Shown here one piece after another: positions 44,780 through 55,793 of a stretch of DNA of 64,000 bases; position 1 is the first letter of the stretch; the number at the start of each line of letters is the position of its first letter. Source of the DNA: Crambe crambe (taxonomy: Eukaryota > Porifera > Demospongiae > Poecilosclerida > Crambeidae). Location: contig OZ004591.1 of NCBI GenBank assembly GCA_963924555.1, positions 6,820,001 through 6,884,000 of the forward strand, in the 5' to 3' direction. The notes beneath the pieces are model-generated. The model was not told where the DNA came from, did not search any database, and was given only the letters and a program-made list of their open reading frames with translations. Both the position numbers and the translations under genes were made by a program.

Positions 44780-46373
44780 ACTCACAATATTAACAGCTAA
44801 TTTTAAAGGCTCTAGCTATTATTAATACAACTCTGGTCACTGCCTCTGGGTAGCTAGTTCATTGATTATTGGCTTCTCCTCCATCCCCCCCCCTCCCCCC
44901 CCTCTTTCAGAAAAGCAAAATATTTAGCTGCATATTCATAACAGTTCCATTTATGGACTCCATAGATATTCCTTTTACAGCAGTATGATTCCCAAAACAA
45001 GAGTCTTTTGTTGTGCTGTTTATCTATGTTGAATGGAACCCGGTCTTCTCAGAGTCTCCACTCCACTGTAGTGCCAGACCAAGCTGTTGCTAGTAATGTC
45101 ATGTCTTATCTACAAGCACTCCCTCAGAAAAGCTCTGGCTGCATCTTCAAATTGTATAGCATAAGAACAATAGGAGCATGGCAGCCAGTAAGCAGAGTCA
45201 CAACACAGACAATTAAAGTGATGAGTGTGTATATCATTTTCTAGCCTGACAACACTCACTTCTGCAGATAGGTGGTCTTCCTCTCCAGATACCGTCTGAG
45301 CCACAGACTCTTGTCCTGTTTCCAATCAGAGTGAAGCCAGAACTGCAGCTGTATGTTGCTAAGGAGCCAACTCGATTGTCTTGGATGAAGACATTGCCGT
45401 TAGCTGGAGGAGGAAGATCACGACAACTTCTTCCTGAAGAAAATATATATAGCAGATAAAACTAACAAGAAAACTTCAACAGTGTGGATGTGGTAGATAC
45501 TTTAATAGACTTGAAAATACTGACTCCCCTGCACTATACTCAAACACCATATTCTATACTCCAAGGGATCATGATCTTATTTATAAAAGAGTTCTTTTCT
45601 ACACATAAATTCCATGTTGCTACTAAAACTTCACAGCAATACCAATAGGAACTCTCACCAACACATGAAGGCAAGGATCCCGACCACCTTCCAGTCCGTT
45701 GGCACACTCGCATGAGGTTTCCGGAGAGGGTGAAGCCCTTATCACAGGTGTACTTTGCCACTGAGCCCAGAAAGGTATTGGCCACCCATTTAGCTCCGTT
45801 GGTTGGTTCCCCTGGATCTCCACAGTCCACAACTAGTTAAAAGTAAGAAGTTCTTTTTTACTAGTCATATAATATATTGTCATTTTATCACTAATCGTCC
45901 TATATTTTAAAGCTAGAGCGCTAGAGCAATACTAGACAAATGAATCCAGCTGACCAGTCCTAGGTTCATTCTAGTTTAAGATGCAAACCAATAAAGGATT
46001 CATTGAAAGGTGTAGATGGTCCAACTTACGGATGCAGTTTGGGATGCTTGGTGACCATTGTCCATTGGTTTGACAGAGCCTGAGTTTTGCACCCACCAGC
46101 ATGTAGCCTGGGTCGCAGGAGTGGACCACGATCGCTCCAGCTTGGATGGAATTGTACAAACTACTGCCATGAGCTGGAACTCCTGGTTCTCTACAGTAAA
46201 CTCCTGGTCTCCCTTTCCTGCGAATACGATTCCGACTGTGGTCTGCATATTTTAGTAAATCAGTAAAAAAAAACCCAATTAACTAGCTAGCATCTGCTAC
46301 CTTTTTGGGGAGCTGCATCACACAAAATTATTGGGAGCAGAAGAAACAGGAAAAGAATGCAGTTTCTATGCAT
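37787..46373 (-). CDS. CCP gene A: secreted protein with 24 CCP/Sushi modules and a C-terminal degenerate tyrosinase-like domain
   Basis: Minus-strand exons: 46301-46373, 46030-46242, 45659-45832, 45260-45433, 44046-44741, 43732-43905, 43402-43581, 42909-43253, 42623-42799, 42044-42394, 41708-41881, 41452-41625, 41220-41393, 40903-41076, 40667-40846, 40281-40460, 40039-40215, 39557-39739, 39020-39388 and 37787-38853. They join in frame to 1802 residues. Exon 1 is a signal peptide (MHRNCILFLFLLLPIILC). Then come 24 CCP modules with the four-Cys pattern and closing W-S-G-x-x-P-x-C. Most sit one per exon; exon 5 holds four and three exons hold two. The last exon (residues 1448-1802) has a Cys-rich segment and a tyrosinase fold (REVDCRITIPYWDW, NDPLFLLHISNIDFIFTRWQ). 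No membrane anchor is seen. CCPs mediate protein recognition in complement, selectins and matrix proteins. The function here is unknown. Confidence 0.85.
39745..39839. repeat. (GA)n microsatellite in an intron of CCP gene A
   Basis: About 95 bp of uninterrupted GA dinucleotides (CT on the coding strand) lie immediately upstream of the exon ending at 39739. It could serve as a polypyrimidine tract for that acceptor. Confidence 0.95.
41885..41990. repeat. Short tandem repeat, unit about 21-23 bp
   Basis: Four or five copies of tagatagcaatggcctcttaa lie in the intron between exons 10 and 11 of CCP gene A. Confidence 0.85.
43920..44011. repeat. Tandem repeat of about 30 bp in CCP gene A intron
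   Basis: Three copies of a unit containing catggttatcacatgcag and agtagagtagagcac lie between exons 5 and 6. Confidence 0.85.
44046..44741 (-). repeat. Four-CCP exon with near-identical internal repeats
   Basis: This 696-bp exon of CCP gene A encodes four CCP modules without introns. The second to fourth modules share long identical DNA blocks, for example those encoding NRGFELIGSSRRTCQSNGQW. The unit is 174 bp, the usual size of a single-CCP exon in this gene. Confidence 0.9.
44742..45259. other. Longest intron of CCP gene A
   Basis: This 518-bp intron has a (GA)n run at 44743-44775 and a C-rich run near 44880-44905. No gene is seen. Confidence 0.6.
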
Positions 46374-46576
46374 TCTGGCTGCAATATCGTACAATGAATG
46401 TGTTCGTTGCTTGAAAGATTCATCCTTTTTATACTACACTGTATTGCAAAAAAAAAAAGTTGTTAGCACTTTCGAAATGCGCGGGCGTTTCTTTTAATTG
46501 GACAAGAAATTTTGAACCTGCTATAATTCCTACGCACATGGCGGGGTTTTCACATTGTTGACTCGCTTGCAAGATT
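46374..46576. promoter_or_regulatory. Divergent promoter region CCP gene A - IPO5
   Basis: These 203 bp separate the start codons. A minus-strand TATAAAAAGG occupies 46424-46433, about 51 bp before the ATG of CCP gene A, and sets its likely core promoter. The IPO5 side has no TATA box and a CG-containing stretch (aaatgcgcgggcg), as expected of a housekeeping promoter. Confidence 0.65.
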
Positions 46577-49500
46577 ATGGCCGACTTTCAAGTAATTCTT
46601 GGTGCCCTGCTTTCTCCGGATAACGATACCAGGACAAATGCAGAGGTATGACACCATATTGTGCCAGGCAACTGAGCTAGAATAGATTCATTTTTCTTCT
46701 ACAGGAACAATTGAATGGGTTGGCCCTGTCAATCAAACTTCCACATTTGGTTTCAACCCTCAGAATGCAGGGAAGCAGCTTGGAGGTATTGTACATCTAG
46801 CCAGCCAGCCAGCTAGCCAGCTGGTAGCCATAAAGATTAGACTCCTCCCATATTTCAAGTGGTGAATGCATGGAAACCAATTTACACTGTGACATATCTT
46901 TCCTGTAGTTACATACACTGTTACTTGAACTAAAGTACGGCTGGTTGTGTGTGCATTATGACACCTTGCTACATTGCACACTTCTTGTGTTTGTATTGTC
47001 ATGTGATTATTCCCTTTTCACTTTCGAGGGTTATACATCACTTACGGCCTCGAGTCATTCTCTTTGAAAGGTCGATGAATTTAAGTTACATTGATAACTA
47101 CTGCATATTAGAATTCGGTCAATCTTCTCTTTTGGGTGTGGTTAAATCATTCCATGCATGGGATGTAGGATTTGAGCCACACCCTAGGGGAAAGTTATAA
47201 GGCCATACTGCTGTACAAGCCATGCCTCTCAGGTCTGTGTTCTAACCACGCCCTCAGGTCCGTACAATGGCAGCTGTGCTTCTGCGGAGGGTGTTCCTCC
47301 AGCTTGAATATAAGGATCTGGTAGACGATGTGGCCAGTGATGTCTTGGCCAGCTGTCGAGCAGAATTGCTGATGGCGATCCGCTCAGAGACCAATGCTGG
47401 CATTCGGAAGAAGATCTGTGACGCAGTGGCTGAATTGGCACGATCGTCTATAGGTGAGGGGTGTAGTCAGTCAAGCTCAAAGAAGTGTGTGTGATTAATC
47501 AAGAGTGTGATGTACCTTGATGTGATTAATATCATTTTGATTGAAGTTCAGTTAGCACAAGTAGTTCATTTGGCAGGAAAGTCAGTAAGTGTGATGGTAG
47601 TTCTGGTTGGTTTAAGGTTTTGTCTACATCATCTAGTGGCCTTAATCTTGCGGGTCTTGTGTGCCATGATGCATGGATGATTACAATGTGTGACCGATGG
47701 GATTCATTCCTGAGAAATCACTAATTCAATTAAAATGGAATTTTAATATCATTAACATAATATCTGGCTGCAATGAGGTGTATTGTTAAGTTTAGACCAT
47801 CTGTAATGCTACTGTTACTATTTTAAGAATTTCTCACTCTAGATGACGATAATGTGAATTGTGTTGAGAGTATAATTCTTATTATATCCGTAGAATTTCA
47901 TACTATAACTCTCTTTAGATGACAATAATGTGAATTGTTGGCCAGACCTTTTGAAGTTTCTCTTCCAGTGTTGTGACTTGAATGAGAAAGAGCTTTACTC
48001 GAGTGCACTCCACATCATAGGGTGAGTGAGTGAGTGGGGGAGTGGGTCGTTGCCATTGAGACTCTGTCATGTAAACAAAACTCAATTACTCATTAAATGC
48101 AGTGGCCACATGGTCTGCAATAAGCATAGGTCCTATTACACATGTACTGCCATCTCAGTTTTATTTTATTTATTATTTTTTGCTGACATGGCAGAGTGGT
48201 ACCCGGTGTCTTTGGCAACCAGTTGACTTATTGCATGGATGTCATTCGGCAGCTGCTCGTCCAAGCCCTCGAGAGCTCCTACCAAGAGGTATAAATTATC
48301 ATAGGAGACCTGGAAAAAAATTCCAGCCTTGATATATACAAATGTATACTGTTGTGTAGGTATCTTCCGAAGCATTCAAAGCAGCTGTGTGCTTCATCGT
48401 ATACCTGGACAACAACTCCATTCGTATGAAGTTCTCAGACCTCCTCCCTCTCCTTCTAGCAGTGAGTGTGTCCACAGAGAAGTAATTTACTTTCTTTCAT
48501 CAGCTAATGAGAGTTAATAGTTGATAGCTGGCTGGGGAAACCCGAGGACAGATGATAGGTTCTTCCATTCATTACAAACCCATTTCCTAGGTAACACAAC
48601 ATTCCTACTGCTCAGCGAGTAAATTTTGTCTTTTGCAACAGACTTTATCCCCAGAGACCAACCTTACCCCCTCAATATTTATAATTATGGTGATATAGAA
48701 ACCTTATTTGAGTGGCCATAGTAGGTCATAGCTGGTATACAGAGATATATTTATTTTAAGCATTGGGTGATGATACTTTGTAATCATTGTCAGGTTCTGG
48801 AGCGAAGTATTAGTCTCCAAGAAGACGAATCTCTCCTGAAGGCTTTCATAGATCTGGGAGACCACTGTCCGAAGTTCCTGAGACCAATGCTGGAAAGTAT
48901 CATTGAGCTTTCTCTCAAGGTCAGTGAAGTTGGGCCATCAGTGTTTGTATAATAAGTATACATTTTTGACTTGGTCTTTAGTGTTGTGCATGACTCTTGT
49001 GTCCTGGTCTTGTTTGTGTCTGTGTCCTTGTCTTTTGTGTCCTTGTGTTTGTGTCCTGGTCTTTGTGTCCTTGTGTTTGTGTCCTGGTGTGGTCTTGTGT
49101 CTGTGTCCTGGTGTGGTCTTGTGGGGATTTATTTAAGAGTGTTGCTACTATTTCCAGGTGATGGTGGCTGAAGGTATTGAAGACTCTTGGAGGCAGCTGG
49201 CCATGGAGCTCCTGGTTACCATAGCAGAGAATGCACCTGCAATGATGAGAAAACACTCTAAATTCCTACCCAAAATAGGTGAATATTGACTTTTGAAGAG
49301 GGTGGGGGGAGGGGTTTGCAGCCATGCATCATAGTTAGGGCAGGGGCAATTCTTTCTTTCCTTCCTTCTTCTCTTTCAGTGACGCAAGCACTGCAGTTTA
49401 TGCTACAAGTTGATGACGATGAAGAATGGCTGACTCATGACAACACAGAGGATGATGACGATGCCACAAGGTCAGCCTGTAATATCTTAGAAACAGTTAT

Positions 49501-52500
49501 GTCCCAACAGAGAGAAACAGTTTGTCCATTTTCTAGACATCGTAACTAACACACAGAGAGAAACAATTTTCCCATTCTCTAACACAGTTTGCCCATTCTC
49601 TAACACACACAGAGAGAGAAACAGTTTGCCCACACACAAAGAGACACAGCCCATTCTCTAAACATATAACTCCTTCTAGCAGAGCATTGCCAACAAAGAG
49701 TAGGCAGTAGGATCAGTACCCTAGGATACTCCAGACTTACTTTCTTATCTTTGTTATCATAGCAACGCCATAGTAGGAGAAACAAGCTTAGATCGGCTGG
49801 CCAATGCACTAGGTGGCAAGGCAATTCTTCCCCACATCATCTCCAACTTGCCCTCCATGATGCAGTCAGGTGAGAAATATACACTTGTTGTCAGACACCC
49901 TCACCCCAGTAAGCCAAGTGAAACTGATCAGAGCGGTGCTTGAATACAGGATTTTGATATTCTTGTGGCTATTAAAATACATTGTTTTAACCGCATGAAA
50001 GCCCATCGGAGTGGTGTTGCACCTCTCTAACACCCTTTGGGGAGAACCTTGCTTCAGGAAAGGGATAATGGGATGAGTGTGCATGAATTAATGATGTGGG
50101 TTTCCCCCTTTTTAGAGTCACATGCTCTCCTAAAAAGGAGTAATGCAGGCATGTATTAATGATGTGGGTTTTCCCCTATATACAGAGGACTGGCACTACC
50201 GACACGCAGCCCTGATGGCCATCTCAGCCATAGGTGAGGGGTGTGGTAAGCAAATGCAGCCCATTCTTGAGGAAGTGATAAGAGCGGTACTGCCTTTTTG
50301 TCAGGATCAGCATTATCGGGTCCGTTATGCTGCCTGCAATGCCATTGGTCAGATGGCCAATGACTTTGCTCCAACCATGCAGAGAAAATTCCATGACAAG
50401 GTAAGGAAGGTTTCTAGGACTCTAAAGACCATTTCCTAAGGTAGGTTACTAAGGACCATTCCTAGGTTACCGAGATTAACCATGATAGTACGTTACTAAG
50501 GACCATTTCCTAGGTTACCAGTGACTATCTTGACCATTACTAGGTGATTCCATCACTGCTTTCTGCTCTGGATGACTATGCCACCCCTCGTGTCCAGACA
50601 CACGCTGGAGCGGCATTGGTCAACTTCAGTGAGCAGTGTCCCAAGTCCATCCTTGTGAAGTACCTTCCTTTGATGGTGGAGAAGATGCAAAAGGTCCTCT
50701 CCGTCAGATTAGATGAGGTAATTAATTGGTAGGGTTATCCCCTCAGGATGAGAATGGTATGTGATAAGATAGCCCTGGTATTAACACTCAAATGTGAATC
50801 TAAGCATTCAGTATGATGCCTAAGCTCACTTTTGACTCTTAAAATTTTTTTAGCCATTTTACCAAGCCTACTATAGACTTGGGAAATTTTTTGACATCAC
50901 TCAAAAAATGTGAATCTAAGCATTCAGCATGATGTTTATAAATGAAATATTAAATGAAATTTCAGCTGTAATCTACCAATGATATCAAATTACTCTGAGA
51001 TGAGTCTCTTGGAGTCTATAGTCTTAACATTGACATGTGGTTTGCAGCTGCTTCAGAAGGGAAATAAACTGGTGTTGGAGCAGATAGTGACAACCATCGC
51101 CACAGTAGCAGATGCAGTGGAGGAAAACTTTGTACCCTTCTACGAGATGTTTATGCCAAGTCTGAAGTACATAATGGCACAGGCCACAGCAAAGGAGTAC
51201 AGGCTGCTACGAGGAAAGACCATCGAGTGCATCAGTCTCATTGGACTAGCTGTTGGTCAAGACAAGGTGGGTGGAGCCTATGGGTGTGGTTAACTATGGC
51301 CATTGGGGCTATAGCATAAGGATGATGTCATAGTGATACGATGACCACGTGATTATCACATGGCTGTCATGTGATTTATTGCAGTTTATGCAAGATGCAC
51401 AGGAAGTGATGGACATGCTTGTTAAAGTTCAGAATGACCAAGGAGACATGGAACCAGATGACCCTCAGGTATATGTATACGTAGCTCCAGTTTGAATCAT
51501 GTGACTGTCATGTGACTGATTGATCAGGTGTCGTATATGATCAGTGCATGGGCTCGCTTGTGCAAGATCATTGGACAAGGTTTTGTTAGGTACCTTCCAG
51601 TGGTAATGGGTCCACTGATACAGGCCGCAAGTCTCAAACCAGAGATAGCTTTCGTGGACTGTAAGTCAGTAAACAATGTTCTATCTTCAATCTTTATCTT
51701 CAACCCTTCCTTAATCTGTCTCAGCTGAAGAAGCAGAGCAAAATTTCAGTGAAGATGATGGCTGGGAATTTGTTACTCTGGCAGATCAGGTGACTATCAC
51801 ATGACCTAGCATATTATGTACATGCCTTGCTGAATTATAGTTAACCTTCTTTATGATTATCATCAGCAAAAGTTCGGTATCAAGACGGCAGGTCTGGAGG
51901 AGAAATGCACAGCCATGCAAATGCTGGTCGTCTATGCTAAAGATCTGAAGGAGGGATTTGCTGAATATGCACCCTCCATCACTAAGATCATGGTTCCACA
52001 CCTCAAGTTCTTCTTCCATGAGTTAGTCAGAGCAGCTGCTGCTGAAATATTACCACACCTCCTGGAGTGCATCAAGTCCAAAGGTCAGATACTAATATTT
52101 TCTCAAGACTTTTTGGTAAATTCTTGTGGCTCTTTATCTCATTTCTTTTTTATTTTTCAGGCCCCCAGGCCATTCAGGAGTTGTGGTTACTCATGTCAGA
52201 CAAGTTGCTAGAGGCTATAGGATTGGAACCTGACACTGAAATAGTAGCCATCATGGTGGATTCCCTTTGCAAGGTAAGCTGGAAATGAGATGTGTGGGGG
52301 AGGGGGTAAGAAGGAAAATCCATGCACCCCCCCCCCCCCCCCCCCCCATTTCTATTTCCAACTCTCCCTGATTGTTGATTGCAGTGTATCGAATTTCTTG
52401 GTCCGAACTGCTTCACTCCTGAGCAATACACAAAGCTCCTTGGTCTGATGAAGGAGCAACTAGACATGTGCTTCTCACGAGCCAGCGAGCGACGAGCACG

Positions 52501-54145
52501 GAGAGACGATGAAGACTATGACGAGCAAGTGGAAGAGGAACTGGAGGAGGAGGATGAGACAGACGAACAGTACCTCCGGAAAGTGGCGGACATTATGCAC
52601 TCTCTCTTTGGCACTCATGGGTCTACACTTCTCCCTTTCTTCGATGAACTTCTCCCCACCTTTGCTGGCATGTTGGTAAGAGACTCTACAGCATAAAATA
52701 TTTTCATGGGTCAACAAAGTTTTCATGGTTTAGATGTACAGTTTGAGCCGTATTTCACCCACAATAATTCCCCCCTCCTTCATAACTTGCAGGCAGAAGG
52801 AAGACCGGCTGCACACAAGCAGTGGTCGTTCTGTGTGTTTGATGACCTCCTGGAGTATGCCAGCAGTAGTGCTGTCAAGTATAAGGAGTTCTTTCTCCAG
52901 CCGATGTTGAAGTGCATCTGTGACAAGTTTCCTCCAGTCAGACAGGTATAACTGCTTGTAAGCTCCACCCACTGTGCACCTAGCATGTATCAGTATTAGG
53001 TGATTCAGTTATACATTACTCTGTTTCCCCCCCCTCAGGCTGCAAGCTACGGGATTGGAGTGATGGCTCAGTTTTGTGCTAAAGATTTCAGCCAAGCCTG
53101 TCTAGGTAAGAAAGAAGGATGTGGTAAATGGGTGTGGTTTCACAAGATGGCCCCTCCCCTTTATAGATGCGCTTCCCTTACTGACAATGGCCATTCAAGC
53201 TGAAGGAGCTAAGGAGGATATCCAAGCCATCAATGCTACTGAGAATGCCATTTCAGCTGTCACAAAAATCTGCAAGTACATTGAGACTGGAGTCCCCCTG
53301 GAAAGCATTCTCCCTATGTGGTTGTCATGGCTACCAGTGACAGAGGACAAGGAGGAAGCCCCTCATATTTACTCGTATTTATGTGACCTCATAGAAAGGT
53401 AATCTCATTAGCCGAATGAGGAAATTAAACCACCTGAGGCTAGGTTACAGGGCTCATAATAACACTCTATTATTGTCCTGTAAAAGCGGTTATTGGAAAA
53501 TGACCGGACAAATGACCCTGTGATTGACTGTTATTATGAGCCTTAAATTATCAGATGACCTAATCTCACCTCCCTCCCTCCCACCCACCCTCTACTGTAG
53601 CAACAATTCTCTCATTCTCGGACAAGACAACAGCAATGTTCCCAAGATCCTGTTCATCATAGCAGAGGTATGTGTGGAAGATGCACTGATGGACAGTGAG
53701 CCTGTGTTCCTTCGTCTCCTCTCCATTGCCAGACACATTCAGGTGAGCAAAACAAAGGAATGAGTCTAGTCTTCTTCTCCTCTGGTTGATGCAATTTAAC
53801 TGAATTAGCATGTCTGAAGCAATTTGACACTGTGTGAATAAGGTACAATATTCTCGCTTAGACTTCAAAGTGGATGGTCCTTGTGCTTGTTAATGGACAG
53901 GAATACACAATAGATCGATCACTCACACCACTTAACAACAATGTGTAAATTTCATGGTTGCCAAGGAACTGTAGATCAAAAGGAAAGACCGTGTGCAGCT
54001 GGAAGTAATCAATTAATAGAGGAGAACAGTTTTATGAGTTCATTGTTGTTTTTTATTCCTGCAGGCATCAGGTGATGTCTGGACCGCTTGTCTCCAGCAC
54101 TTGTCAGAGAAACAGAGAAACTCTTTAGTTGATGCTCTTGCATGA
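46577..54145 (+). CDS. IPO5: Importin-5 (karyopherin beta-3, RanBP5)
   Basis: Exons: 46577-46645, 46705-46785, 47258-47453, 47919-48021, 48195-48288, 48360-48461, 48794-48919, 49158-49278, 49380-49470, 49763-49869, 50186-50400, 50544-50717, 51048-51266, 51385-51468, 51528-51660, 51725-51789, 51867-52083, 52161-52273, 52385-52675, 52793-52945, 53039-53105, 53167-53398, 53601-53742 and 54065-54145. They join in frame to 1091 residues (human about 1097). HEAT repeats run throughout. Diagnostic segments are [60 protein letters not shown] and the acidic run [21 protein letters not shown]5 carries ribosomal proteins, histones and other cargoes into the nucleus under RanGTP control. The gene sits between CCP genes with no obvious functional link. 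Confidence 0.95.
46786..47257. other. IPO5 intron 2
   Basis: This 472-bp intron has a short run of agcc/ccag units at 46798-46822 and nothing else recognised. Confidence 0.6.
47454..47918. other. IPO5 intron 3 with a duplicated exon edge
   Basis: This 465-bp intron contains, at about 47833-47868, a near copy of the acceptor and first about 20 bp of exon 4. See the finding on the pseudo-exon. Confidence 0.7.
48990..49125. repeat. Low-complexity GTGTCCT/TTGT tandem tract
   Basis: Repeated gtgtcctggtcttgtgt-type units fill most of the IPO5 intron 48920-49157. Confidence 0.9.
49545..49665. repeat. Tandem repeat in IPO5 intron
   Basis: Units built from acacagagagaaac, agtttgccca and ttctctaac recur about four times. 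An earlier related copy lies at 49508-49545. Confidence 0.8.
50780..50945. repeat. Dispersed AT-rich repeat, site 2
   Basis: Two direct copies of aatgtgaatctaagcattca followed by g-atgatg lie about 110 bp apart, with cacttttgactct and tttagccattttac in between. They match the repeat found at 5785-5995 in a PSMD1 intron. Confidence 0.75.
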
Positions 54146-55012
54146 TGAGAAACAACTTTTGATGATTTTATTTTATGCCAATCTACTCTAGCTGTTGGCA
54201 TGTGTGTGTGTGTGCCTTATATGTTTTAGATTGTGCAGATCAAGTCATTGACATCCATCATCATGTCATGTCTCAGCTTTTGCACAAAGTCTTTCTTCTC
54301 TCTTTATTATTGGTCTGTTCTCCCTGATAGAGTAAACACTTAACTAGTAGATTACTGGGCTAATGATATGGTGGAACTTCTGATAAAGGGACACTCTGAA
54401 ATCTCAACAAAGGATGATCTAACCTTCAAAAGGACAAGGTTCCAAGTGTGTCAGAGGTTCACTGTACCTCTAGCTCCGATACTTTATCGTTGGTACTGGC
54501 AACCATACAATAGAAAACACACATTTCACTCAAACAAGCTCAATTCTACTATCTTGACTACATAATAGCTGCTGGGTTTATCTTACTTCTCTAGCTATAG
54601 CAGTCATAGAAGCATTTATGCATAATTTGGTAAGAAGTGTGTCCAATGAGTTCTCCATTAACTATCACTGTACCTTGTGGTTGTATACAACTGGTTAGTC
54701 ATGCAATGGTGGAATAATGATTACGAGAATCATCATTTATCACCTTCATCCCTGTAACCCAAACAACCGAAGGTAAAGTGTATTAAATATTGTGTGTGCA
54801 TACATCAAGCTAGCTAAAGGAAACGGGTGCTGAGAAGATGATCCAGTGCATATGCTGCATGCGAGAACTTTGCAATCAAAAAGAGCACTATTGCCAAACA
54901 TTAATTAGCCACAAGACTAAATTCACATCATCCACTCAACATCAAATTGTGTGGTAAAATACTACTTAACCTTCCATTTCCAGACTTCTGGTTTAGTTTA
55001 ACAGTTGCAGGC
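54146..55012. other. Intergenic DNA between IPO5 and CCP gene B
   Basis: These 867 bp hold the IPO5 3' region and the CCP gene B promoter. A short open frame at 54368-54565 resembles nothing I know. No clear AATAAA or TATA box was found. Confidence 0.5.
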
Positions 55013-55741
55013 ATGCAGTGGAGTTCCAACACTAGCGCAGCAGCAGTTCTTGCTTTCCTGGCAATAGCTGTTTGTCTGGTTTCAGTTACCAATGGCACTT
55101 TCTGTCGACCTCCCCCTTCTCTGGCCAACGGTGAACATGATGGAGCCTCCCGGAGTTACTACAGGACTGGACATGCGGTCACTTACAGCTGCAATCCAGG
55201 CTACAGCCTCATAGGGAACCCACGAATAACCTGTTTGTATAGTCGGTCTAACAGGAAACACTACTGGAGTGGAGATCTGCCAATGTGCAGACGTACGTAA
55301 GATCCATAGCATAAGTACGATTCAGTGATCTGCTGCTACTTTCACTTTCACACTAGTGAGAAATGCTGAGGATAAAGATGAAGATGATTCTGACTGTGAT
55401 TCCAATTCTCTGTCAGATTCTCATTCTGACTCCATAGATTCTCATTCTGCAACAAAGTCTGACTCCAGTTCTAATTCCGACTCTGATTCTGATTCTGATT
55501 CCAATCCACACACAGGATGTTGCCCTCGTCTTACTGGTCCCAGAAATGGGAGAGTCCAAGTATCAGGGTACTGGGAAGGTGCCTTTGCAAGATACTCTTG
55601 TTTTTCAGGCTACATGCTTTATGGAAATACCAACCGCAGATGCCTGTCTAGCGGCAGCTGGAGTGGCAGAGAACCCACATGCAAAAGAGGTAGCTGCCAC
55701 ACCAAATAAGGAAAAGTTTTGAGGGGAAAAAAAAATAAACG

Positions 55742-55793
<52 letters not shown>

